Origin: Nostoc linckia NIES-25
Lineage (GTDB): Bacteria; Cyanobacteriota; Cyanobacteriia; Cyanobacteriales; Nostocaceae
Direction: 5' to 3'
Length of the DNA: 64,000 bases
Assembly (NCBI RefSeq): GCF_002368035.1
Contig: NZ_AP018223.1
Location: 567,016 to 631,015, forward strand
Shown here: piece by piece, positions 17,386 to 25,876 of the stretch
How positions within the stretch are numbered: position 1 is the first letter of the stretch
Layout: the number at the start of each line of letters is the position of its first letter
Program-made: the position numbers and the translations under genes
Notes under the pieces: generated by a model
What the model saw: the letters and a program-made list of their open reading frames with translations, nothing else
Databases searched by the model: none
What the model was told of the DNA's origin: nothing

Positions 17386-18108
17386 TTAGCCCTGTGTGCC
17401 GAGCAACCGAGCATACTCGTTTTTGATGATGGAATAACACTCACAAGATGTATTTTCTAAGTCTTCACGATTCAGGATGGTAATATTTCCACGCTTGTAA
17501 CTAAGAATTCCGGCTTTGCTGAGGATACCAGCAGCCACTGTGACACCAGAGCGGCGACAGCCTAACATCTGGGCAATAAATTCTTGAGTCAGAGGGAATG
17601 TATCTGATTGCATACGGTCACCGACTATTAGCAGCCAACGGGCAAGTCGCTCTTCGATGGTATGCAAGCGGTTGCAGGCTGCCGTTTGTGTGACCTGGGT
17701 GAACAGTGCTTGAGTGTAACGCAACAGCAAACGTTGAAGCTCTCCGCCCCGATTGAACTCTTTTATTAGTACCTCTGCCTTCATTTTCACACCAGTGCCA
17801 GCAGCCTGTATAAATGCAGTTGTTGTTGTAGAGTTACCACCCCAAATTACAGGAAGACCCACCATACCATCATTGCTTACTACACCTGCTTCAACAGTCG
17901 AGCCGTCTTCTAGGTTACAGACTAAAGAAGTTATTGCCTGGTAGGGAAAATAGACGTGTGTGATTGGTTCTCCTGCTGTGTAAAGGACTTGCCTAACTAG
18001 AAGATTTACTGGCTCTAAGTGGGGAACTAAACGTTGATACTCAGTAGCTGACAGTGAAGCGAGTATGTGATTTTTTATTTGCAGATGAGGCCGGTTAGAT
18101 ACAGACAT
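17386..18108 (-). CDS. Crp/Fnr-family transcriptional regulator, copy B
   Basis: A 240-residue paralogue of the gene at 16374-17096, same length and very similar throughout (for example LLLRYTQALFTQVTQTAACN and the C-terminal CECYSIIKNEYARLL). Differences cluster in the beta-roll (EAGVVSNDGMVGLPVIWGG) and the first 25 residues. The HTH reads LTQEFIAQMLGCRRSGVTVA, so the two probably recognise the same or nearly the same DNA site, while sensing may differ. The start is set at 18108 by alignment with copy A; the preceding AGGG is a weak ribosome site. Confidence 0.83.
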   Translation of the reverse strand: MSVSNRPHLQIKNHILASLSATEYQRLVPHLEPVNLLVRQVLYTAGEPITHVYFPYQAITSLVCNLEDGSTVEAGVVSNDGMVGLPVIWGGNSTTTTAFIQAAGTGVKMKAEVLIKEFNRGGELQRLLLRYTQALFTQVTQTAACNRLHTIEERLARWLLIVGDRMQSDTFPLTQEFIAQMLGCRRSGVTVAAGILSKAGILSYKRGNITILNREDLENTSCECYSIIKNEYARLLGTQG

Positions 18109-18642
18109 TAACCCTGTGTTGTCACTCTCGAAAAACAATAATCGAAGCAAAATGCTGAAACTTGGTTTAATCAACGTTTCAGCGTTTATTTTCTATCTCT
18201 AAACTAAAATTTTTAGGCGAAAAATGGAAACCAAAGCTTTATAACCTTTTAATTGATTGCATTTTCTAAAAGTGACAAAAGACAGTTAAGAACCTTCAAC
18301 CGTACCATTGTGCCTTAAACTTGTTTGAAATATCAACGTGGATACAAAATTATGTCCCCTGCTTGCCTTAACAGATAAATTTCCAGGACTTACGCAAGAT
18401 GTGATTGAAAACCTTATTCTTGCGTAGCGGTAATTCATGAATTACCGCTACTTTCGTTATCTTTTGCGTAAGTCCTGATTTCCACAAAGCCAAGCGTATT
18501 GGGCTATAAGTCTATTGCAATAACGATTTTTATTTATATGTCTGATACCGGACAGACTAAAGCTTGTATACCTATCTATAGTAAGAAGATTTGGCATTTT
18601 TATAGTATTAACGCCAAAAAAAGCTGTTTTCTCAAAAAACTA
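18109..18642. other. divergent intergenic region
   Basis: A 534-bp gap between Crp/Fnr copy B (minus) and a response regulator (plus). It must hold both promoters. A palindromic element lies at 18385-18476 (own entry). Confidence 0.5.
18385..18476. mobile_element. palindromic MITE-like repeat, AGGACTTACGCA family
   Basis: A 92-bp element with ends AGGACTTACGCAA / TTGCGTAAGTCCT and a perfect central palindrome TAGCGGTAATTC/GAATTACCGCTA. The same terminal sequence bounds the larger element at 49089-49483 and occurs singly near 63463. Confidence 0.75.
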
Positions 18643-19026
18643 ATGCAGGGTTCTATTAAGCGAATATTAATTTGTGATGATGTAGCTGATAACACTTTTC
18701 TTCTAAAAACGATTTTGGAAGCAGAGGATTGTCAGCTTGAAATCGTCGATTCAGGTCTAGCTGTGTTAGAGAGATTGGAAACCGATCCTAACCAACCCGA
18801 TCTGCTAATACTAGATGTTCAGATGCCAAAAATGGATGGATTTGAAGTTGTTCAACGCATTCGGGAATCGACAAAATTTCAATTTATTCCTATTTTGTTG
18901 GTGACAGGTTTGAATGAAGATGATGTTCAGAATATTCCCGAACTAAAGATTGATGGATTGATTCAAAAGCCTTTTGACCCTGACGTAGTGATTGCTCAAG
19001 TGCGAGCAATCTTAGATCGGTATTAA
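18643..19026 (+). CDS. single-domain response regulator
   Basis: A 127-residue CheY-like receiver. The acidic pair (ILICDDVADN), phospho-acceptor Asp (LLILDVQMPKMDG), Thr (LLVTGLN) and Lys (IQKPFDPDV) are all present, so it should be phosphorylated normally. The start at 18643 gives exactly a receiver-sized product; the open frame runs about 48 codons further upstream but that part is not receiver-like. It has no output domain, so it acts by protein contact or phosphorelay. The partner kinase is not evident in the window. Confidence 0.83.
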   Translation: MQGSIKRILICDDVADNTFLLKTILEAEDCQLEIVDSGLAVLERLETDPNQPDLLILDVQMPKMDGFEVVQRIRESTKFQFIPILLVTGLNEDDVQNIPELKIDGLIQKPFDPDVVIAQVRAILDRY

Positions 19027-19116
19027 TAAAAGTATCTCGAAATTAAGAGATGATTTAATTGATTTTTTATTAATTTAGAATAATCAATATATAAAACTCA
19101 TATTTGATTTTTGAAA

Positions 19117-19211
19117 TATAGCATTTCTCGTTCTACTGAAGTACAAGGTAGGGGCGCAAAGCTTTGCGCCCCTACAAATTTCTGTACCTCATTTGCTTGG
19201 GAACAGCTATA
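19117..19211. mobile_element. MITE-like repeat, TATAGC family, copy 2
   Basis: A 95-bp reverse-orientation copy of the element at 2354-2449, with ends TATAGC/GCTATA and inner palindrome AGGGGCGCAAAGCTTTGCGCCCCT (given here as two halves of 12). The match extends over almost the entire length. Confidence 0.72.
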
Positions 19212-19356
19212 AGTAAGTAGAAGGACTAAATTAAACCTAACTTGAGATTACCGGGTTTCGACTTCGCTCAACCCTCGTTTTCTCAAAGGTCGAGCATTGA
19301 GCGCAGTCGAAATGCGTCTTCTAAATAATTGTGTCCACCTACTTATCAACAAAATC

Positions 19357-19620
19357 GCGAGTTTCATCAACAAAAGCATGAGTTTCATCACGAAAAGCAT
19401 GAGTTTCATCACGAAAAGCATGAGTTTCATCACGAAAAGCATGAGTTTTATCACGAAAAGCATGTGTTTCATCAACAAACAGGTAAGTTTGTAACGAAAA
19501 TCATCTTATTTTTTACAAACTCATGAGTTTCATCAACAAACAGGTAAGTTTGTAACAAAAATCATCTTATTTGTTACAAACTCACGAGTTTCATCAACAA
19601 ACTCCTAGTTTTCGTTACAA
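19357..19620. repeat. 21-bp and 61-bp tandem repeats downstream of nifJ
   Basis: Five units of a 21-bp repeat (CATGAGTTTCATCACGAAAAG) start at 19377, 19398, 19419, 19440 and 19461. They merge into a 61-bp repeat beginning CATCAACAAAC at 19470, 19531 and 19592. There are no spacers, so this is not CRISPR. The array ends about 40 bp from the nifJ stop codon. No gene is assigned, although all frames stay open because 21 is a multiple of 3. Confidence 0.85.
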
Positions 19621-19656
19621 AACTAATCTTATTTATCAGAAAATCAGGACAGATAT

Positions 19657-22600
19657 TCAAAGAACCTCGCGTTTTGCCAGATATTGGTACATCTGCCAAC
19701 GTGCATTTACTTCGGCTTGGGCTTGTTCTAATAAATGCTTGGCAAGTTCGGGTTTACTCTTGGCGAGTATTTTGAAGCGATTTTCTTGATACATTGAATT
19801 TTCTACTGGTTGTGTTGGCGATCGCATATCCAATTGCAAGGGATTTTTACCTTGTTTTTGCAACTCTGGATTATGCCGATACAACAACCAACGACCTGAT
19901 TCTACCAAAGCTTTTTGATGATTCATCCCTGTAGTCATATTAATGCCGTGGGCGATGCAATGGCTGTAAGCAATAATCAACGATGGGCCATCATAAGCCT
20001 CTGCTTCCAAAAATGCCTTAAGGGTATGTTCATCTCTAGCACCCAAGGCTACACTTGCTACGTAGACATTTCCGTAGGTCATGGCAATCATACCCAAGTC
20101 TTTCTTTGGTGCGGGCTTGCCACTGGCGGCAAATTTCGCAACTGCGGCTCGTGGCGTAGCTTTGGAAGATTGACCGCCTGTATTAGAATACACTTCTGTA
20201 TCCATGACTAGGATATTAACATTGCGACCGCTCGCCAGCACATGATCGATACCACCAAAGTCAATATCATAAGCCCAACCATCACCGCCAACAATCCAAA
20301 CGCTTTTTTTCACCAGATAATCAGCGAGGGATTTAAAATTTTGGATTTTTGATTTTACATTGGGGTCAAAAGTCGAGATTTCATCTAACTTTTGCTGCAA
20401 CAATTCTATTCTTTCCCGCTGTTCCCAAATGTCAGCCTCAGTTTTTTGTTCGGCTTTGAGGATAGAATAAACCAGGTTTTCATCTATTTCACTCCCCAAT
20501 TGTTGCAAAAGTTCGGCTGCAAATTCAGCTTGTTTATCCACAGACAAACGAAAACCAAAACCGAATTCAGCGTTATCTTCAAATAAATTATTAGACCATG
20601 CAGGGCCGCGTCCTTGGGCGTTGGTTGTCCAGGGAGTTGTGGGGAGGTTACCGCCGTAAATCGAAGAACAGCCTGTAGCATTGGCGATGACGGCGCGATC
20701 GCCAAACAATTGTGTTAATAATTTTAAGTAAGGTGTCTCCCCACAACCCGCACAAGCACCAGAAAATTCAAACAAAGGTTCTTGCAATTGTTGTTGGCGA
20801 ATTTGGTTTAATTTCAACTGCCGTCTGTCAGGATTGGGTAAGCTTAAAAAGAAATCCCAATTTTTTTGTTCTTGTTCGCGCAATGGCAATTGTTGTGCCA
20901 TATTAATTGCTTTACGCAATGGCTCAGATTTATTTTTGGCAGGGCAAATTTCTACACAAATCGCACATCCCGTACAATCTTCTGGAGCTACCTGAATGGT
21001 AAATTTTTGATTGGCAAAGTCTTTATCTTTGGCATTAGTTGATTTGAAGGTTTCTGGTGCATTAACTAACTCATCAGCTTGATAAGCCTTAGCGCGAATA
21101 GCACTGTGCGGACAAACCATCACGCACTTACCACATTGAACGCAGACATCGGTATCCCACACAGGTATATCTTGGGCAATGTTACGTTTTTCCCACTTAG
21201 CAGTACCCACCGGAAAGATGCCGTCAGCTGGTAATGTGCTGACAGGTAAATCATCACCTTCCCAAATCATGATTTTGCCCAATACTTCTTGGACAAATTG
21301 GGGAGCAGAGACGCGATTAATCGCGTTTGTACAAGAATTAGGAGTAGAGACGCGATTAATCGCGTCTGTAAAAAAGTGTGGGATGTCTACTTTATGTAAG
21401 TTGTCTAAGGTGTTGTCTACGGCTTGCAAGTTCATGCGGACAACTTCTGCACCTTTTTTACCGTAAGTCTTTTCGATCGCTTGTTTGATTTTAGCGATCG
21501 CTTCTGCTTGTGGCAAGACGCCCGCTAAGGCAAAGAAGCATACTTGCATAATCGTGTTAATTCTGCCACCCATGCCACTTTCACGGGCTACTTGATTGGC
21601 ATTAATTACATATAACTTCAGCTGCTTTTCGATAATTTGCTGCTGAACCTTTAGCGGTAAATTTTGCCAGACACTATCTGCATCGTATGGACTATTAAGC
21701 AGCAAAGTTGCCCCAGGAGTAGCAGCTTTTAAAATATCTATGCGTTCTAGAAATCCCCAGTGATGACAACCAATAAAGTTAGCTTGGTCAATTAAATAAG
21801 TAGAGCGAATTGGCTCTTTGCCAAAGCGCAAATGAGAAACGGTCATCGAGCCAGATTTCTTAGAATCATAGACAAAGTAACCTTGGGCATAATTATCAGT
21901 TTCTTCACCAATAATTTTAATGGAGTTTTTGTTAGCGCCAACTGTACCATCGGAACCCAACCCGTAAAACATTGCCCTGACAACACCATTTGATTCTGTG
22001 GAAAAATTGGGGTCAAATTCCAGAGAAGTGTAAGTAACGTCGTCATTAATCCCAATAGTAAAATGATTTTTCGGTTGACTTTGGGCGAGATTATCAAAAA
22101 TCCCCTTTACCATCGCCGGCGTAAATTCTTTGGATGAAAGACCGTAGCGACCGCCGATGATTTTGGGAGACGTGGGGGATGGGGAGGTGGGGAGGTGAGG
22201 GGATGGGGAGGATGAAGTTAAATTTTCTTCCTCATCTCCCTTATCTCCCTTATCTCCCCATCTCCTCATCTCCTCATCTCCCCACGCTTCATGAATAGCA
22301 GCCACCACATCTAAATACAACGGCTCACCGGCGCTACCTGGTTCTTTGGTGCGGTCGAGAACGGCGATCGCTTGTACACTACTAGGTAATGCTGCCACAA
22401 ATCTGTGGACATCAAAGGGGCGATAAAGTCGCACTTTCACCACGCCGACTTTTTCACCACGGGCGTTGAGATAGTCTACTGTTTCATGGACGGTTTCACA
22501 GCCGGAACCCATGAGAACGATGACGCGATCGGCGTCGCTGGCTCCATAATATTCATAGATTTGGTAATGTCTGCCCGTGCGTTCTCCAAACCTGTCCATG

Positions 22601-23337
22601 ATGCGTTGCACAATTTCGGGACAGGCGTTGTAGTAAGGGTTAGCGCCTTCACGAGATTGGAAGTAGACATCGGGGTTTTGGGCAGTACCCCGCAATACTG
22701 GGCGGTCTGGGGTGAGGGCGCGGCTGCGGTGGGCGAGTATTAGGTTATCATCGATGAGCGATCGCAAATCATCATCACAAAGTAGTTTAACTTTCTGCAC
22801 TTCATGGGAGGTGCGGAAACCATCAAAGAAATGCATAAATGAGACTCGCGCCTCAAGGGTAGCAGCATGGGCGATGAGAGCAAAGTCTTGACTTTCTTGC
22901 ACCGAAGCCGAACATAATAGAGCAAAACCAGTAGCCCTAGTTGCCATTACGTCGCTATGGTCGCCAAAAATTGATAAAGCATGAGTAGCCAGGGAACGTG
23001 CTGCAACGTGAATTGTGGCGCTAGTTAATTCGCCAGCAATTTTGTAGAGGTTGGGTATCATCAACAATAATCCCTGAGATGCCGTAAATGTGGTACTCAG
23101 AGAACCCGTTTGCAATGCTCCGTGTACGGCAGCTGCGGCTCCTCCTTCGCTTTGCATCTGCACGACGCTGGGAACAGTTCCCCAGAGGTTGGGGCGACCT
23201 TCCGCCGACCAAGCATCCGCCCATTCACCCATTGCTGAAGAGGGGGTGATAGGATAAATGGCGATCGCTTCATTTAATTTGTAAGCAACGCGGGCAACAG
23301 CTTCATTCCCGTCGATAGTTGCAAAGGTTTTGTTCAT
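19657..23337 (-). CDS. nifJ: pyruvate:ferredoxin (flavodoxin) oxidoreductase
   Basis: A 1226-residue homodimeric-type PFOR that decarboxylates pyruvate to acetyl-CoA and reduces ferredoxin or flavodoxin, a source of low-potential electrons for nitrogenase or fermentation. The domains run in the usual order: N-terminal pyrimidine-binding domain (EAIAIYPITPSSAMGEWADA), gamma/transketolase-like domains, a two-cluster ferredoxin domain (CVQCGKCVMVCP, CTGCAICVEICP) and a TPP-binding domain (SGACAGCGETPYLKLL, VWIVGGDGWAYDID, EVYSNTGGQSSKATP). The start is set at MNKTFATIDGNEA (23337). It is about 27 residues longer than typical cyanobacterial NifJ; the excess is explained by two low-complexity in-frame insertions (22166-22288 and 21305-21372), both made of intergenic-type repeat DNA. 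A MITE sits 39 bp upstream. Confidence 0.95.
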   Translation of the reverse strand: MNKTFATIDGNEAVARVAYKLNEAIAIYPITPSSAMGEWADAWSAEGRPNLWGTVPSVVQMQSEGGAAAAVHGALQTGSLSTTFTASQGLLLMIPNLYKIAGELTSATIHVAARSLATHALSIFGDHSDVMATRATGFALLCSASVQESQDFALIAHAATLEARVSFMHFFDGFRTSHEVQKVKLLCDDDLRSLIDDNLILAHRSRALTPDRPVLRGTAQNPDVYFQSREGANPYYNACPEIVQRIMDRFGERTGRHYQIYEYYGASDADRVIVLMGSGCETVHETVDYLNARGEKVGVVKVRLYRPFDVHRFVAALPSSVQAIAVLDRTKEPGSAGEPLYLDVVAAIHEAWGDEEMRRWGDKGDKGDEEENLTSSSPSPHLPTSPSPTSPKIIGGRYGLSSKEFTPAMVKGIFDNLAQSQPKNHFTIGINDDVTYTSLEFDPNFSTESNGVVRAMFYGLGSDGTVGANKNSIKIIGEETDNYAQGYFVYDSKKSGSMTVSHLRFGKEPIRSTYLIDQANFIGCHHWGFLERIDILKAATPGATLLLNSPYDADSVWQNLPLKVQQQIIEKQLKLYVINANQVARESGMGGRINTIMQVCFFALAGVLPQAEAIAKIKQAIEKTYGKKGAEVVRMNLQAVDNTLDNLHKVDIPHFFTDAINRVSTPNSCTNAINRVSAPQFVQEVLGKIMIWEGDDLPVSTLPADGIFPVGTAKWEKRNIAQDIPVWDTDVCVQCGKCVMVCPHSAIRAKAYQADELVNAPETFKSTNAKDKDFANQKFTIQVAPEDCTGCAICVEICPAKNKSEPLRKAINMAQQLPLREQEQKNWDFFLSLPNPDRRQLKLNQIRQQQLQEPLFEFSGACAGCGETPYLKLLTQLFGDRAVIANATGCSSIYGGNLPTTPWTTNAQGRGPAWSNNLFEDNAEFGFGFRLSVDKQAEFAAELLQQLGSEIDENLVYSILKAEQKTEADIWEQRERIELLQQKLDEISTFDPNVKSKIQNFKSLADYLVKKSVWIVGGDGWAYDIDFGGIDHVLASGRNVNILVMDTEVYSNTGGQSSKATPRAAVAKFAASGKPAPKKDLGMIAMTYGNVYVASVALGARDEHTLKAFLEAEAYDGPSLIIAYSHCIAHGINMTTGMNHQKALVESGRWLLYRHNPELQKQGKNPLQLDMRSPTQPVENSMYQENRFKILAKSKPELAKHLLEQAQAEVNARWQMYQYLAKREVL
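21305..21372 (-). repeat. palindromic repeat inserted in frame in nifJ
   Basis: Two copies of the GAGACGCGATTAATCGCGTC palindrome (about 21308-21327 and 21348-21367), as found between genes (see 44173-44197), lie within the nifJ frame. They encode a duplicated AINRVS peptide just before the ferredoxin domain linker. Confidence 0.75.
22166..22288 (-). repeat. GGGGAT/CTCCCCAT heptamer-type repeat in frame in nifJ
   Basis: The plus strand is G-rich (GGGGATGGGGAGGTGGGG) for the first half and C-rich (CTCCCCATCTCCTCATC) for the second, so it could form a hairpin. It encodes about 40 low-complexity residues (GDKGDKGDEEENL, SSSPSPHLPTSPSPTS) absent from the family core. The same type of repeat is intergenic at 46515-46565. 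Confidence 0.75.
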
Positions 23338-23375
23338 AATTTGATTTTTGTCCTTGGTCATTTGTCATTGGTCAT

Positions 23376-23521
23376 TAGACTTCTTGCAGAAGTAGGGAAA
23401 AGGGGAAGGGGAAAGGGGGAAAGGTTTGTTATTTTCCCTTTCCCCTGGTTGGTGAGCTTGTCGAACCATAACCTTTTCCCTTTTCCCACCTCTTACAAAA
23501 AGAACTTTTGCAAGAGGTCTA
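23376..23521. mobile_element. TA-flanked MITE, TAGACTTCTTGC family, copy 1
   Basis: Bounded by TA at 23376-23377 and 23520-23521, with ends GACTTCTTGCAGAAGT and TTTTGCAAGAGGTC. The inside is GGGGAAAGG-rich. Related copies are at 43452-43587 and 52848-53002. TA duplication is typical of IS630/mariner-type elements. It lies 39 bp upstream of the nifJ start codon. Confidence 0.78.
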
Positions 23522-23587
23522 TTGGTCATTGGTCATTTGTCCTTTGCAAATGACTTTGACTCTAAACATTTCTAATTAGGAATCTGG

Positions 23588-23731
23588 TCAATACTTGTCG
23601 GTTAAGGGGAAAAGGGGAAGGTGGGGCCCCCTCTGGGGATAAGGGGAAAGAAAAAACCTTTAACCTTTACCCTTTAACCTTTTCCCAAAACCCAATTCCG
23701 AGTTAAAAATGCACAAAGCGAGCAGTATTGG
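23588..23731. mobile_element. MITE-like element, CCAATACT family, copy 2
   Basis: A 144-bp element with ends TCAATACT...AGTATTGG. It is flanked by exact 8-bp direct repeats GAATCTGG (23580-23587, 23732-23739). The interior has the GGTGGGGCCCCCTCTGGGGA block also seen at 52950-52975 and 58385-58410. Confidence 0.8.
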
Positions 23732-24142
23732 GAATCTGGTTTGCTTAAAAAAGCTGAAGATTAGGACGCTGTTGAGCTATTGCCTACTGCTTCTGCTCAG
23801 AAGTTAATTTTCAATAAATATTGCAAATATTAGTATCTCATTTGCAATATCGCATCTATTAATATGTATTAATTATGTACTCAAGAATCAAGGTTTTGAT
23901 GAGATAAGGCTTTGGAGTGGTTGATTCTTTTTTGTGGGGTATAGGGTCGGGAATCTTTGATATTTTAAGTTGCGATCGCCCCTATAATACCGTTTAAATT
24001 TAAAATTATACAAATTAGAGTCTGAATCCAGATGTAGAGACGTTGCAATGTAACCAGATGTAGAGACGTTGCATTGCAACGTCTCTACAGGATTTTGATA
24101 TTATATACAATCATTTTCATACATGAAATCAGCAACGCCAAA

Positions 24143-24970
24143 TTAGAGACTTGTAAAATTGCCACCGCCAAATGGCGTAAAACCACTAAACTTTAAAGAT
24201 TGAGCGATCGCATTTTCAGCCGATTGCTTATAATCTTCCTTTTTCTTCTCTTCGAGTTCCTTATCTTCATCACTGAATGAATCTTTACTTAAAGATTTCA
24301 TCGTCTCATCAATTATCTGCTCAAACCCACCAGGTGACTGTTCGATTTCCTCTATTAAATCCCGTAATTTGATAACAATTTCTTGCAAAAATTCTTCAAT
24401 GTTTGCCGAAGACAGCACCTCTTGTAACTTATTAGGTAGTACCTCAATTTCTTCGTTGATATTGATTCCTTGTGCTTTTAGTATTTCTCTTAACTGATGT
24501 AGATGCGATCGCGCACTTTCAACTTGAGTAAAATTTTCCGAGATAGATTCACCTAAAAATTCTTTGAATTGGGTATATATATTAACAAAAGTAATTTGGG
24601 CAGCTTCAGGATTATTTTGTAAATCTTCAAATTTAGCCCCCAAAAGTAAGGAAAGAATCTTTGAGACTGATGGAGTTTCGCTAGATAGTGAAGGAGCGTT
24701 TTCTGACGTTTCCGTTGAGGATAACATCAGGTTAGAGACAGCGATTTTGAAATGCGCCATCGCCTGATGTATTTCATTTTCCAGGTATGCTTTTGCTGCT
24801 GACTCTGGAATTTCAAAATTAGCGATCGCAGTTTGCGTGACTTTCTTTTCCATACCACTGAGGGTAGAAATGATAAACCGACCCCTAGATAGCTTTTGCT
24901 TATCGGGAATGAGAAAATAACGCTGATGCTGAGAATCAGTCCAGAATGTTAGTTTATTTTTAGTATTCAT
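24143..24970 (-). CDS. hypothetical protein (275 aa) in the giant-effector operon
   Basis: A 275-residue soluble protein of no recognised family. It is largely helical, with a Glu/Lys-rich C-terminal third (DEDKELEEKKKEDYKQSAEN) and a Gly/Phe tail. The N-terminus (LTFWTDSQHQRYFLIPDKQK) looks like a compact beta region. Its start lies one base after the stop codon of the HEAT-like gene upstream, so translation is coupled and the three genes from 32038 to 24143 form an operon. A role as chaperone, adaptor or immunity partner of the upstream toxin-like protein is possible but unsupported by motifs. Confidence 0.6.
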   Translation of the reverse strand: MNTKNKLTFWTDSQHQRYFLIPDKQKLSRGRFIISTLSGMEKKVTQTAIANFEIPESAAKAYLENEIHQAMAHFKIAVSNLMLSSTETSENAPSLSSETPSVSKILSLLLGAKFEDLQNNPEAAQITFVNIYTQFKEFLGESISENFTQVESARSHLHQLREILKAQGININEEIEVLPNKLQEVLSSANIEEFLQEIVIKLRDLIEEIEQSPGGFEQIIDETMKSLSKDSFSDEDKELEEKKKEDYKQSAENAIAQSLKFSGFTPFGGGNFTSL

Positions 24971-24971
24971 A

Positions 24972-25772
24972 TTAATCTATCTTAAGTGAACGACGAGCGA
25001 TCGCATTTTCTACATCGCGTACCAAAGCAGGTATTTTGAATGTTTTTAAATGTTGAAGTATTGTTAAAGTTTCTTCTCCCGTCCCATCTCCCAAAGCATT
25101 TGCAATTTCCCTCAAAATTCGTTCCTTGTGGGAGTAACTAGAAACCAATTGATTAGCGTAATTAGCAGCTACCTTTTCATCAATACGCGTTAATGGAATC
25201 AGTAAGCAAGCAGCTTGAAATGCTAAATCGAACCCTATAGACGTATGTTCTTGTAAAATTTTCAGACTTGCTTCCATCGCTGCGATAGTTTCGCCTTTTA
25301 CAGCTTGTGCTATTTCTTTGTCTCTCACAATAGCTAAAGCTAAAGTCCGACCAAAATAATATTGATGATATATACCAAGAAGTGCCTTAATCGCGTCTAT
25401 TTGCCATTGCTGAATTTTTTGATTTTCATCAGCGTAATAGCTTGTATTAACGGCATCAGCTAGCATTTCAAACGCCGAGTCAGTTTGTGATATCCGCTCA
25501 TAAACTACAGGTGCTGCTTTCCAAGGAACATTTTGAGAATTATTAGCCCAATCTATAAGTTTTTGAAATCCAGCCGGATGTCCCCAGGAAGTTAGCATCA
25601 CAGTTGCTAATAGTTGATGATAAGGTTCGCCAGAATTTAGCAAATTTATCAGTCCTGGAATCCGGTCTTCATAACCTCCATCCAAACCCTCATCGATGAT
25701 ATCTTGGAGTTGTCCTTGATTGCCTTCAAGGTCGGTGAAAAGTAACTCTTCGGAATTATTTAACGACTGCAT
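24972..25772 (-). CDS. HEAT/ARM-like repeat protein downstream of giant effector
   Basis: A 266-residue all-helical protein. The helical-pair pattern (RIPGLINLLNSGEPYHQLLA, TVMLTSWGHPAGFQKLIDWA, ALVRDVENAIARRSLKI) suggests HEAT/ARM repeats, though no exact family was recognised. A GGAGG ribosome site is 10 bases upstream. It lies 104 bp after the 2053-residue toxin-like gene and one base before the 275-residue gene. A second HEAT-repeat gene (55444-56124) is likewise placed directly after a DUF4157 protein, which suggests these are partners (chaperone, adaptor or immunity) of the exported proteins. Confidence 0.6.
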   Translation of the reverse strand: MQSLNNSEELLFTDLEGNQGQLQDIIDEGLDGGYEDRIPGLINLLNSGEPYHQLLATVMLTSWGHPAGFQKLIDWANNSQNVPWKAAPVVYERISQTDSAFEMLADAVNTSYYADENQKIQQWQIDAIKALLGIYHQYYFGRTLALAIVRDKEIAQAVKGETIAAMEASLKILQEHTSIGFDLAFQAACLLIPLTRIDEKVAANYANQLVSSYSHKERILREIANALGDGTGEETLTILQHLKTFKIPALVRDVENAIARRSLKID

Positions 25773-25876
25773 TTAAACTGCCTCCATAGTTTTAATTCGC
25801 TGTTCAATAGTCCGCTTTACTTCTCAAGCTAAACCCAGTAACTTGAATATTTTTGCATTATTTATGTGAATAATAT

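Larger units (their letters stand above)
23338..24142. other. nifJ upstream region, rich in mobile repeats
   Basis: An 805-bp gap. From left to right: TTGGTCA-type heptamers, a TA-flanked MITE (23376-23521), an 8-bp-duplication MITE (23588-23731), AT-rich DNA that could hold the nifJ promoter, and a GTAGAGACGTTGCATTGCAACGTCTCTAC-type palindrome around 24058-24087. The 63-codon frame at 23888-24079 is not convincing as a gene. Confidence 0.6.

Noticed and set aside
19377..19481. CRISPR-like short direct repeats
   Set aside because: The 21-bp units are contiguous with no unique spacers, and no cas genes are present.
23888..24079. 63-codon minus-strand frame upstream of nifJ
   Set aside because: It overlaps a GTAGAGACGTTGCA-type palindromic repeat and has no recognisable protein features.
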